From Clostridiaceae bacterium (lineage in GTDB: Bacteria; Bacillota; Clostridia; Lachnospirales; Lachnospiraceae), in assembly GCA_009911305.1 (NCBI GenBank), contig QXXC01000033.1:1-41801 (forward strand): a stretch of 41,801 nucleotides of DNA, read 5' to 3'. Shown one piece after another: positions 16,338 to 23,787 of this stretch (positions are counted from its first letter, which is position 1; the number at the start of each line of letters is the position of its first letter). The position numbers were made by a program, and so were the translations under genes. The notes below the pieces were generated by a model that was not told the origin of the DNA, searched no databases, and was given only the letters and a program-made list of their open reading frames with translations.

Positions 16338-18157
16338 GTGATTTTCTCCTCCCATATCGTTCTGGTCGCCTCTCCGGCATAGTTTGTCAGGATATCGATA
16401 TACCCTTTCCGGACATCTTCGGAAGGCACGACGGTTTCATCTGCATGGACCAGGGCCGGCATGGCAATGTAATGCCTGAGATTTTTCAGCGAACAGGCTT
16501 CCGTGAATTCAGCTTCATCCAGTGCCAATCCGGGCATATAAACCAGCAGATCCGTATATCGCTTCAGGTTTTTGGAGTAGAAAAACGGATGTACGCTGAA
16601 CGCAGGGTTATATTGGTCATAAGGAACCTGAATCATGATCATGTCCGGCCGGCGGTTTTTAAAATCATAGCTGTTGTAATCCGTAACAGGAATCTCGTTC
16701 GGAAAGTGTTCCAAATCACAGCAAATCTCTCCCGCGCCGCTCTCCGCGCGCTTATAAAAATATGGAACGGGAATCACGTAGACATTCAGATCCGGCCGTG
16801 CCACAGCAGCGCGCCATGCGGGTTCCATACTGCGCCACTGGGAGACCCTGCAGGGCAGGAAGACGATCTCTTTTTTGTTCCTGTTGGTTATACAGTCTGC
16901 CGCGGCGCGAAGGAGCGCCTGAAGACGGTTTATGTCCTCTGCGGCGCGCTCCATGCTGAGCGGTTTTGTTCCAAGCCGGTTATAGAGCTGCCAGATCTGT
17001 TCGCAGTATTCCTCCAGAAAACCGACGGCAGGAGCGCCTTCGGAATCTGCGCGCTCCAGCGCAAGGCCAATCTGAACGGCTGTGCCCTGGCAGCTCTCAA
17101 GAAGCGTCCGGGCCCCGTCAAAGTCATTCCTCTCTATCGAATGCAGAATATCGCTGTGTATGGAATCCGCCAGCAGGGCAAATTCCTCAGCAAGTGTTGT
17201 TTCACGCGTTTTCTCCAGGTCCGCTTCGCAAAAATGCCAGGAAAGGCGGGTCCTGGTTCCCTGCTTTGCCATCTCTTCTTCCAGCCGCTGGATATAGGCG
17301 TCGTAAAACGGGTATGCGTGGGAATTCCCATTGCGTATAAGGCTCATATAGTCGCCGTAGACAGTGGTCAGCATCGCATCATATCCGGCCGGTACGGGAA
17401 CCTGCATCGTTTCAAACGGAAACGGCATGGAATCGCGAAAGCATGAGAGAGGATACCTGCGCGGCAAATCATACAGAAACCAGGTTCCGTGCGCGGCTTC
17501 CTGCGCGTCCTGAGCCGTGTAGCGCAAAAACAGTTGTTTAACCAGAAGGAAAAGCTGATCCTTTAAAGCTTTACGCCTGTCAAGGCAGACGCCGAGCATC
17601 TCTTCCACCTGTGACAGGATCGCTTCAGCCTCTTCTGATGCCTGATTTCCCTCATCAATGGAACACGCGGCGCGGTATGTGAACCGTAGCTGCTGCTTTT
17701 GTCTGTCGGCCAGCTCCGGATCCGACGGCACATAGAAGACCGGAAAAATGTCCACGCCTGCGACAAAGGGAAATCCATGGTATTTCTGAAGATAGGCCTG
17801 GTCGGTACAGATGTCGCGCGTACTCCATACCGTCGTAATCAGGCGGAAATCATTCCCCTCTCCGCGCGGGATATAGCACCCGTCAGGGAGCTCTTTTTCG
17901 GCGATCTCATTAAAACGGATATAATCGTCCGGGAGCATACAGATATCCATATCGTCGTCCCAGGGGATAAAACCGCGGTGCCTTACGGCTCCCAGCATGG
18001 TTCCAAAATCGGCAAACCATCGTATGTGATGCCGCTCGCAGATTCTGGCCACATCATGGAGGACCTCCATGTGAGCCGCCCATGCCTGCTTCATCAGAGC
18101 CGGAACATAAAAGCCGTCCCGTACCTCATCTTCAAACCAGGAATCCGGAAATTGCAT
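16301..18157 (-). CDS. LicD-family phosphotransferase, array copy 2
   Basis: A 618-residue paralogue starting MQFPDSWFEDEV at ATG 18157, which is the first ATG of the frame and so supports the same start in the other copies. The LicD core is WFADFGTMLGAVRHRGF and WDDDMDICM. The rest of the catalytic domain runs to VYGDYMSLIRNGNSHAYPFY. Then come the helical linker and the C-terminal domain (IVFLPCRVSQWRSMEPAW, MIMIQVPYDQYNPAFSV), which is the most divergent of the set. The ribosome site is GGAGGGAG at 18164-18171. The overlap with copy 1 is 26 bp; with copy 3 it is 37 bp. No signal peptide or membrane helix is visible. Confidence 0.87.
   Translation of the reverse strand: MQFPDSWFEDEVRDGFYVPALMKQAWAAHMEVLHDVARICERHHIRWFADFGTMLGAVRHRGFIPWDDDMDICMLPDDYIRFNEIAEKELPDGCYIPRGEGNDFRLITTVWSTRDICTDQAYLQKYHGFPFVAGVDIFPVFYVPSDPELADRQKQQLRFTYRAACSIDEGNQASEEAEAILSQVEEMLGVCLDRRKALKDQLFLLVKQLFLRYTAQDAQEAAHGTWFLYDLPRRYPLSCFRDSMPFPFETMQVPVPAGYDAMLTTVYGDYMSLIRNGNSHAYPFYDAYIQRLEEEMAKQGTRTRLSWHFCEADLEKTRETTLAEEFALLADSIHSDILHSIERNDFDGARTLLESCQGTAVQIGLALERADSEGAPAVGFLEEYCEQIWQLYNRLGTKPLSMERAAEDINRLQALLRAAADCITNRNKKEIVFLPCRVSQWRSMEPAWRAAVARPDLNVYVIPVPYFYKRAESGAGEICCDLEHFPNEIPVTDYNSYDFKNRRPDMIMIQVPYDQYNPAFSVHPFFYSKNLKRYTDLLVYMPGLALDEAEFTEACSLKNLRHYIAMPALVHADETVVPSEDVRKGYIDILTNYAGEATRTIWEEKITCNSRIPFLKTR
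16346..16353 (-). promoter_or_regulatory. Embedded ribosome site for LicD copy 3
   Basis: GGGAGGAG on the minus strand, 8 nt before ATG 16337, within the WEEK codons of copy 2. Same arrangement as at copy 4. Confidence 0.75.
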
Positions 18158-19706
18158 GTTCGTCTCCCTCCTGTATTTTCTCCTCCCAGACTGTTCTTCC
18201 CTCTCCCCGGGAAAATCCTGTCAGGAAATCAATATATGCCTGCCGCATCTTCCCGGGCTGTACGTACACCCTGTCGGCAAGGACAACGCCGGGCATGGCC
18301 GCATGATATTTCATGTTTTTCTGCGCCTGCGGGCTGTCAAACGCCGCATCATCCTGCTGAAACCAGGGGATATAGACCAGGCGCTCTGTAAACTGCCTCA
18401 AGTTCCGGGCATAAAAAAACGGGTGAACGCTGGTTGTGAGATTATATTCGTCGTATGGGTTCTGAATCACAATCATGTCCGGCTGGCGAACGGCAAAATC
18501 ATAGCTGTTATAATCCGTGACCGGCACATCATCCGGAAACTCCCCTCCTTCATAGCGCATGTCGCGGAAGCTTCCGTCAAAGTTCCGGTAATAATACGGA
18601 ACCGGAATCACATACACATCACAGTCTGAAAGCCTGCCTGCCTCCTTCCACCAGGGCTCTAAAGCTGCCCAGGCGGATGCCTTAAAGGGAAGGAACACGA
18701 TTTCCCTGCGTCTGCCATCCTCTTCCCTGCTTTTTTCCTTCTTCGCCTGCGGCCTGCCGGCTCCCTCTAAATCATCAGGAGAAAACTCATACCGGAACGG
18801 GATCGGCCCGCTCCCGTCAAGCGCGGCCAGGAGCTGTTCCTCCTGTGTCTTGTAACCCGGATAATCGTGGTCGCCGCCGTAACGGCTGAATGTCATGTAA
18901 TCGCCGTACTTAATACGCAGGGCGTGATCATATTCCACCGCTATCGGGAGCATCATGCCTTCAAAGGGAAACAGAACCGTATCACGGTACAGTGATGCGG
19001 GATACTTGCGCGAGCGGTTGAAGACCCAGCTCGGCATACGCGCGATCTCGTTCGCCTCCTCTGCCGTATACATGGAAAACAGGCTTTCACGCAGATCGTA
19101 GAGCTGATTTTTCAGGGAGCGGCTCCGGTCAAGCTTTACGGAGAGAAGCTCCTCAATGCCTGCAACCTGGGCCTGCATCTCCTCTGTATCCTGATTTTCC
19201 TCGTTGATTGTCAGCGCGGCATGATAGACGATCAGGCAGAGGCTTTTGCGGAATTCTTCGTCCTCCGGATCCGGCGCGATATAATCCAGGGCGAACACAT
19301 CAATACCCGCCACAAAAGGAAAGCCATGATAAGTTTCCATGCGCTCCTTATCGACGCGGATATTTTGCCCGTTGCACACCCTGGTGAGGGAGCGGTATTC
19401 ATCCGGCGAGTTCTGAGGCACATAATAGCCCTTCGGCAATTCCTTTTCCGCGATAGCGACAAAACGGTTGTAATCCTCGCGCAGCATCGTGATATCCACA
19501 TCATCGTCCCACGGGATAAAGCCGCCGTGGCGCACGGCTCCCAGCATCGTGCCGAAATCAGCGAACCAGCGGATATTGTGCTTTTCGCAGACCTTCGCAA
19601 CCTCGTTTAAGACCTCCAGCTCGGCGGCCCAGGAGCGTTTCATGATCGCGGGCACATAGAAACCGTCTCTTACCTCATCTTCAAAAAAGGAATCGGGAAA
19701 TTGCAT
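18132..19706 (-). CDS. LicD-family phosphotransferase, array copy 1, lacking the helical linker
   Basis: A 524-residue paralogue and the first gene of the minus-strand array. ATG 19706 is preceded by CAGGAGGTACTACAC, the only start here not buried in an upstream gene. The LicD core is WFADFGTMLGAVRHGGF and WDDDVDITM. After the domain end (RFPYRYEFSPDDL-like region near residue 325) it goes straight to a short charged stretch (QAKKEKSREEDGRRRE) and the C-terminal domain (IVFLPFKASAWAALEPWW, MIVIQNPYDEYNLTTSV). The roughly 85-residue helical bundle of copies 2-5 is missing. The tail also differs (VWEEKIQEGDEHAISGFLV). A sigma-28-like box lies about 75-100 bp upstream. Confidence 0.87.
   Translation of the reverse strand: MQFPDSFFEDEVRDGFYVPAIMKRSWAAELEVLNEVAKVCEKHNIRWFADFGTMLGAVRHGGFIPWDDDVDITMLREDYNRFVAIAEKELPKGYYVPQNSPDEYRSLTRVCNGQNIRVDKERMETYHGFPFVAGIDVFALDYIAPDPEDEEFRKSLCLIVYHAALTINEENQDTEEMQAQVAGIEELLSVKLDRSRSLKNQLYDLRESLFSMYTAEEANEIARMPSWVFNRSRKYPASLYRDTVLFPFEGMMLPIAVEYDHALRIKYGDYMTFSRYGGDHDYPGYKTQEEQLLAALDGSGPIPFRYEFSPDDLEGAGRPQAKKEKSREEDGRRREIVFLPFKASAWAALEPWWKEAGRLSDCDVYVIPVPYYYRNFDGSFRDMRYEGGEFPDDVPVTDYNSYDFAVRQPDMIVIQNPYDEYNLTTSVHPFFYARNLRQFTERLVYIPWFQQDDAAFDSPQAQKNMKYHAAMPGVVLADRVYVQPGKMRQAYIDFLTGFSRGEGRTVWEEKIQEGDEHAISGFLV
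18164..18187 (-). promoter_or_regulatory. Doubled ribosome site for LicD copy 2
   Basis: Two purine-rich sites on the minus strand: GGGAGGAG at 18180-18187, the WEEK-encoded site used at the other junctions, and GGAGGGAG at 18164-18171, 6 nt before ATG 18157. The nearer one is placed to act. The older site is stranded too far away by an extra stretch of about 20 bp. Confidence 0.65.
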
Positions 19707-19777
19707 GTGTAGTACCTCCTGACAGGCATCCATAATAACAGCCCGTAAATGTCAGGGACTGTCACGCCATTAATAGT

Positions 19778-19804
19778 ATATCGTCAAAAAGCGGGTTAAT
19801 ATTA
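19778..19804 (-). promoter_or_regulatory. Sigma-28-like promoter upstream of the LicD array
   Basis: Read on the minus strand: TAAT (19804-19801), a 15-bp spacer, GACGATAT (19785-19778). The -10 shares GACGATA with the main flagellin promoter. It lies 72 nt ahead of the first LicD ATG. Confidence 0.5.
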
Positions 19805-19807
19805 ACC
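19794..19807. promoter_or_regulatory. 14-bp palindrome between divergent LicD genes
   Basis: GGTTAATATTAACC is a perfect palindrome. It overlaps the -35 of the candidate array promoter and lies 25 bp upstream of the plus-strand promoter, a good place for an operator acting on both. The binding protein is unknown. Confidence 0.4.
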
Positions 19808-19831
19808 ATTTTCTGTGTATGGAAAATAATA

Positions 19832-19860
19832 TTGCTTTAAAAAGAGTCTGTTGTTATAAT
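19832..19860 (+). promoter_or_regulatory. SigA-type promoter of the compact LicD gene
   Basis: TTGCTT (19832-19837), a 17-bp spacer and a perfect TATAAT (19855-19860). It gives a leader of about 60 nt before ATG 19927. Confidence 0.65.
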
Positions 19861-19926
19861 ATAATTGCTGCTGTGCATTGGCAGCGCGGCAGTCCAGAAT
19901 GTAAGGTACCGAAAGAGAGCAAGATT

Positions 19927-20838
19927 ATGGAAAAAGTCATTTTATCCGGAGATGATCTGAGAACCCTGCAGCTAATTGAGCTTGAGATGCTGGTTGAGGT
20001 GGATCGGCTCTGCAGGAAATATAAGATTCACTATTCGCTTGACGGGGGGACCATGCTGGGAGCGGTCCGCCATAAGGGTTTCATTCCGTGGGATGATGAC
20101 GCGGATGTCGTATTCACGCGTCATGAGTACGCAAAGTTTTACCGCGCCTGCAAGAAGGATCTTGATACAGAGCGCTTTTTTCTGCAGGAACACCGGACCG
20201 ATCCTCATTACCGCTGGGGATATGCAAAGCTCCGGCGCAGGGGGACGGAATTTGTCAGGGTAAACCAGGAACATATGAAGTACAAAACAGGCGTGTGTAT
20301 CGACATATTTGCAGATGATAACGTGCCGGATCATCCGTTCCTGCGGCGTTTGCATCACGGAGTCCATTTCTGCATCCGCAAGCTGCTGTATGCGGAGCTG
20401 GGCAGGAAGACCGAAGAGGCGGGTATCATGCGTATGTGGTATGGACTCTTGTACAGGCTGATCCCCGCTGATGCCGTTTTCCGGTTCAGAAACCGCATCG
20501 CTGCTCTCATAAACCGTAAAAGAACGGAGCTTGTCTGCCACACGACCTATCCAAATCCCAGGCAGGCATGCTATTACGGGTTTCCGTCCGCCTGCTTTGA
20601 CCGCTATATACAGATGGAATTTGAAGGGATGATGTTTTCCGTGCTTGCTGACTATGACAGATATTTGAGTCTCTGCTATGGGGATTACATGCAGCTTCCG
20701 CCTCCGGAAAAACGGGTCGGCCCCGGGGAGGCGTCCTGCGTCAGGCTGATTGATATTACACTGGAGGAGATTCAGGAGCGATACCGCAGCGAAAATGTAA
20801 AGATGGTTTGTATTGACAAGGAGACAGCCGGATCATAG
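19927..20838 (+). CDS. Compact LicD-family phosphotransferase
   Basis: A 303-residue stand-alone LicD protein, the usual size for the family, without the C-terminal extension of the array copies. The core is YSLDGGTMLGAVRHKGF and WDDDADVVF near residues 35-60. Further family features are YAKLRRRGTEF, KYKTGVCIDIFADDNVPD and, near the end, CYGDYMQLPPPEKR. I start at ATG 19927 (MEKVILSGDDLRTLQL), which opens the conserved helix; the longer frame from 19819 would begin upstream of the promoter -10. It is divergent from the LicD array and convergent with the SDR gene. Its TAG stop lies in the loop of the terminator hairpin. The headgroup it transfers is unknown. Confidence 0.88.
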   Translation: MEKVILSGDDLRTLQLIELEMLVEVDRLCRKYKIHYSLDGGTMLGAVRHKGFIPWDDDADVVFTRHEYAKFYRACKKDLDTERFFLQEHRTDPHYRWGYAKLRRRGTEFVRVNQEHMKYKTGVCIDIFADDNVPDHPFLRRLHHGVHFCIRKLLYAELGRKTEEAGIMRMWYGLLYRLIPADAVFRFRNRIAALINRKRTELVCHTTYPNPRQACYYGFPSACFDRYIQMEFEGMMFSVLADYDRYLSLCYGDYMQLPPPEKRVGPGEASCVRLIDITLEEIQERYRSENVKMVCIDKETAGS

Positions 20839-20850
20839 ATCCGGCTTTAA
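20826..20850 (+). terminator. Terminator overlapping the stop of the compact LicD gene
   Basis: AGCCGGATC (20826-20834) pairs with GATCCGGCT (20838-20846), a 9-bp perfect stem with a 3-nt loop, then TTAAAT. The T tract is short, so efficiency is uncertain. It lies between convergent genes. Confidence 0.6.
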
Positions 20851-20856
20851 ATCTGT

Positions 20857-21903
20857 TCATTTCCCAAGCAGTATGTCCAGCGTATGGCGCACCCCTGACG
20901 CGACGTCATAGCAGCCGCGCCATCCCAGGCTCTCGAGCTTTTCACTGCTTAAGACCTGCCTGGGGATCGGCGTCCGATCCGCCAGCTCGGCGGCGGTCGG
21001 CTCTGCAAAGCGGACGCTCTTCCCGGCGGCATGAGCCACTGCTTTTGCAAAATCAGCAATCGTAACCCGCGCGTCCCGATTGGCGCTGTTATAGGCTTCA
21101 CCGCTCATACCGTTGAGAAGGACGGTCAGGATAGCGCTGGCGCAGTCTGCAACATAACAGTAGGAGCGCATCTGCGTCCCTGCGCTTTTGAGGACGATGT
21201 CCTCGTCATTTAATACATTCCGCATAAACTGCACGTTTGCCCGGTTATCGCTGTCCGTGATTCCGGGCCCGTAGGTATGGCATGGGCGGACGATGACAGT
21301 CTCAAGGCCATGCTGCTTCGTATAGGACGCGCACAGGGTTTCCGCCGCCCGCTTACTGGATGGGTAGCAGGAGCGGGGGGAAGTGGTGTCAAGAGAGCCG
21401 CTGCAGGACTCGTCAAAAGAATCGCACCGCATATCCCCCTGGCCGTATACCTCTCCGGACGAGACATAAAGGAAGCGCTTTGTCCCATGCGCCCTGCCGT
21501 ATTCCAGGAGATGAAAGGTACTGTCTATATTTCCCATAATCGTTCCCACCGGATCGCCGTTAAACGCAGCCGGGTGCGCATTTCCGGCCGCATGAATAAT
21601 ATAGTCAGCCTTAATGTCAAAATCAATTGGCTCCATAAGGTCATAACGGACAAAATGCAGTATATCCGTCTCAGGGCCGAACCGCCCGGCGAGCCTGTCC
21701 CTGCTCCGCCCGGCGGCAATCACCTGCCCGCCTGTTCCCTGCTCCTGTATATATGCGCGCAGCATATCGACGATAAAAGAGCCGATGGTGCCTGTCGCCC
21801 CTGTTACAAGCACCGATGCCCCGCCAAGCCGTTCCATGCCGGGGACACATCCGGCTGCTGTTTTCAAATCCATGAGATACGTGCTGCTGTTGTATAGATT
21901 CAA
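20857..21903 (-). CDS. NAD-dependent epimerase/dehydratase (extended SDR)
   Basis: A 348-residue extended short-chain dehydrogenase. It has the NAD loop GATGTIGSF, the active-site serine strand RFLYVSSGEVYGQG, and YPSSK as the YxxxK catalytic pair. C-terminal motifs (VRPCHTYGPGITDSDNR, SYCYVADCASAIL, EAYNSANRD) match sugar-nucleotide epimerases, dehydratases and decarboxylases. I prefer a TTG start at 21903, with AAAGGGG 8 nt upstream; an ATG at 21939 would add 12 residues. The pairing with the IspD/TarI-type gene just upstream on the same strand suggests that it makes or modifies the polyol or sugar phosphate that is then CDP-activated. The precise reaction cannot be read from sequence. Confidence 0.85.
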   Translation of the reverse strand: MNLYNSSTYLMDLKTAAGCVPGMERLGGASVLVTGATGTIGSFIVDMLRAYIQEQGTGGQVIAAGRSRDRLAGRFGPETDILHFVRYDLMEPIDFDIKADYIIHAAGNAHPAAFNGDPVGTIMGNIDSTFHLLEYGRAHGTKRFLYVSSGEVYGQGDMRCDSFDESCSGSLDTTSPRSCYPSSKRAAETLCASYTKQHGLETVIVRPCHTYGPGITDSDNRANVQFMRNVLNDEDIVLKSAGTQMRSYCYVADCASAILTVLLNGMSGEAYNSANRDARVTIADFAKAVAHAAGKSVRFAEPTAAELADRTPIPRQVLSSEKLESLGWRGCYDVASGVRHTLDILLGK

Positions 21904-21979
21904 TCTGATTGCCCCTTTTATGATAACATGCTGCCCCATCTGCCCTGCAGCGCCGGGCCGCAGGACTAACGCTTCAAAA

Positions 21980-21998
21980 GAATTTTTCAGACACGCTC
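21980..21998 (-). repeat. Solo end of the GAGCGTGTTTGAAAA repeat after the cytidylyltransferase gene
   Basis: On the minus strand GAGCGTGTCTGAAAAATTC differs by one base, plus one extra A, from the left end of the 4757-4916 element. It begins at the last base of the cytidylyltransferase TAG stop. No second arm was found nearby. Confidence 0.6.
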
Positions 21999-22714
21999 TA
22001 CCGCTTGATCCACTCCGCCCGCTGCGTGTTCAGGAGCGCTTTAAAGATATCGATGTCATCCACGGTTGTGAGCTTGATATTCTTTTCGGATCCGGCGGAG
22101 AAATACACCTGTTCCCCCATCTCGATCATAAGTGTGCAGGAGGCGACTGAATTGGTAATTCCGGCCTCCAGAGCCCTTCGGTGCAGGCTGCAGATTCCTC
22201 CTAAGAGAAAACCCTGGGGAGTCTGGGTCCGCTTCAGTTGATCGCGGGGATAGCTTCCGGCAGAGATGATTCCGTCCTCTGTGATCATCATGGCTTCTGC
22301 GCACGGAACGGTCGCGATGCCGCATCCGTATAGCTGTGTTTTTACAATACAGTCAGATATAATTTCGGATGACACCATGGGCCGGATCGCGTCATGGATC
22401 AGAACAATATCATTCGCGGTATAGCGTTTTTCCAGATCAAAGACACCATTGCGTATGGAATCCTGCCCGTTTTTTCCGCCGGTTACAACAGAAGTCAGTT
22501 TTGTGATATTAAACTGATTGGCATAAGCCCTGAGGATTGACTCCCAGCCCTCAATACAGACCACACTGATCGCGTCGATATCCGCATGGTTCTGGAATGC
22601 CTCCAGGGTATAGACAATCACCGGCTTCTCATTCACGGTTAAAAACTGCTTTGGTATATTCTGATGCATGCGCGCGCCCGAGCCGCCTGCTATGATAAGT
22701 GCAATATTTGCCAT
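21998..22714 (-). CDS. IspD/TarI-family cytidylyltransferase
   Basis: A 238-residue enzyme that joins CMP from CTP to a polyol phosphate. Family motifs are IIAGGSGARM with the following PKQFL at the N-terminus, VLIHDAIRPMVSS in the middle, RTQTPQGFL, and KLTTVDDIDIFKALL at the end. IspD makes CDP-methylerythritol for isoprenoids; TarI-type relatives make CDP-ribitol for teichoic acid. Location beside an SDR gene and LicD genes favours a CDP-polyol for glycan or wall decoration, but housekeeping IspD cannot be excluded without checking whether the genome has another copy. AGGAGAACT precedes ATG 22714, and a TATAAT lies upstream. The stop abuts a repeat fragment. Confidence 0.88.
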   Translation of the reverse strand: MANIALIIAGGSGARMHQNIPKQFLTVNEKPVIVYTLEAFQNHADIDAISVVCIEGWESILRAYANQFNITKLTSVVTGGKNGQDSIRNGVFDLEKRYTANDIVLIHDAIRPMVSSEIISDCIVKTQLYGCGIATVPCAEAMMITEDGIISAGSYPRDQLKRTQTPQGFLLGGICSLHRRALEAGITNSVASCTLMIEMGEQVYFSAGSEKNIKLTTVDDIDIFKALLNTQRAEWIKR

Positions 22715-22770
22715 AGTTCTCCTCTGAATATCTCAACAAAAAAGATTCACTGATCGCTGGTGACAGAAAA

Positions 22771-22776
22771 ATTATA
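22771..22776 (-). promoter_or_regulatory. -10 element for the cytidylyltransferase-SDR pair
   Basis: TATAAT on the minus strand, about 57 nt before ATG 22714. I see no convincing -35, so only the -10 is called. Confidence 0.45.
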
Positions 22777-22803
22777 TCATATGCGGAAAGAAAAAAACAT
22801 CTT

Positions 22804-23787
22804 TCATTCCGCCAGGCTCACCGCCCAAAGCGGTCCGCCGCTGTCATAGCTTCTCTTTAGCTCAGCCAGGAGCGTATTCAGCTCCCAGCTTTTTTTGCAG
22901 TTCTCATACCGGTTCGGATCGGCGATGGAGACATAGCCGTCCTCCAGAGATCTTGTGATAAGAATAAAATGACCGTTATTCGTCAGGGCGCCTTTTCCCA
23001 TAAGAGCCACAAGGACGTGTCCGGATCGCAGAAGCTCCTGCACATGTGCGGGAGAGCGGTCCTGGACGCTTTCCACCTTTAACCCATAGGCTTCAAGAGA
23101 CTTGGGGATAAGGCTGTGGTAAGAACCTCCCTGCGCAGCGTAGTAGCCGTTGGCAGCAGACCAGTCGGCTATCTCGATGGGAGTCACATCCGCTCCCATT
23201 GAGGAAAAGCTGCTGATCAGCATGGCTGTGGCCGAAGGGCCGCAGCCGTATTTTTTCATGGGATCCGCTCCGCCGTAGAGATAATCGGCCCACCTGACAT
23301 CGCCCTGGCTGTAGTAGACCATGGGCCCCAACGAGGTGTCGAGCACCGCGGAATACATGGTGCCTTCCTCTGTGGGAAAGGATTCCATGTCCAGCTCAGA
23401 AAGCTCTCCCAGTTCGATCGGCTGAACCTCCCCGGGAGAGAGGTCGGGCCTGTTTTCAGCAGATATATCCGCAGCCCCGCCTCCGTCGCCGGCTGACTCC
23501 CTGTGCGCCTGCGAATCCGCTGTCTCTGCCTCCTGCTTTTTTTCACTTATCACCCCGCGAACCCATGCGACAGGCTTCCATTCCGAAGGATTCGTGAAGA
23601 TGACAGGCTGAAAGTAGGCGAGCAGGCTGATCATGACAGTGAGTGCCGACACGACAGCCCCTGTCACTACAGTGGCTGCCAGCCAGCGGCCGCCGGATGC
23701 GGACGCGGCTTTGGGAGCGGCATGACGTACCGTCTTTTTTCCTGATGCTGGCCTGCCAGAGCCGGTAGGTTGGGTTTTGTTTATCAT
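22804..23787 (-). CDS. Membrane-anchored C39-like peptidase
   Basis: A 327-residue protein. The first 35 residues are basic, then one transmembrane segment (WLAATVVTGAVVSALTVMISLLAYF, in part, about 35-60) anchors it with the rest outside. After a polar linker rich in acidic residues (80-140), residues 155-327 form a papain-like C39_2 domain: YYSQGDVRW, Cys182 in KYGCGPSATAM, His273 in NNGHFILI and Asp290 in IADPN, a full catalytic triad. The start overlaps the cheB stop by 4 bp (ATGA), so it is the last gene of the che operon. Wall or surface protein processing is plausible, but no chemotaxis role is known to me. Confidence 0.82.
   Translation of the reverse strand: MINKTQPTGSGRPASGKKTVRHAAPKAASASGGRWLAATVVTGAVVSALTVMISLLAYFQPVIFTNPSEWKPVAWVRGVISEKKQEAETADSQAHRESAGDGGGAADISAENRPDLSPGEVQPIELGELSELDMESFPTEEGTMYSAVLDTSLGPMVYYSQGDVRWADYLYGGADPMKKYGCGPSATAMLISSFSSMGADVTPIEIADWSAANGYYAAQGGSYHSLIPKSLEAYGLKVESVQDRSPAHVQELLRSGHVLVALMGKGALTNNGHFILITRSLEDGYVSIADPNRYENCKKSWELNTLLAELKRSYDSGGPLWAVSLAE

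Noticed and set aside
16262..17446. Long plus-strand frame (394 codons) inside the LicD array
   Set aside because: Antisense to well-supported LicD genes, with no family resemblance and no ribosome site; a by-product of codon bias.
10838..19733. Repeated blocks near each LicD start as a possible CRISPR or repeat array
   Set aside because: Spacing is about 1.8 kb and the blocks are the conserved 5' coding ends of paralogues.
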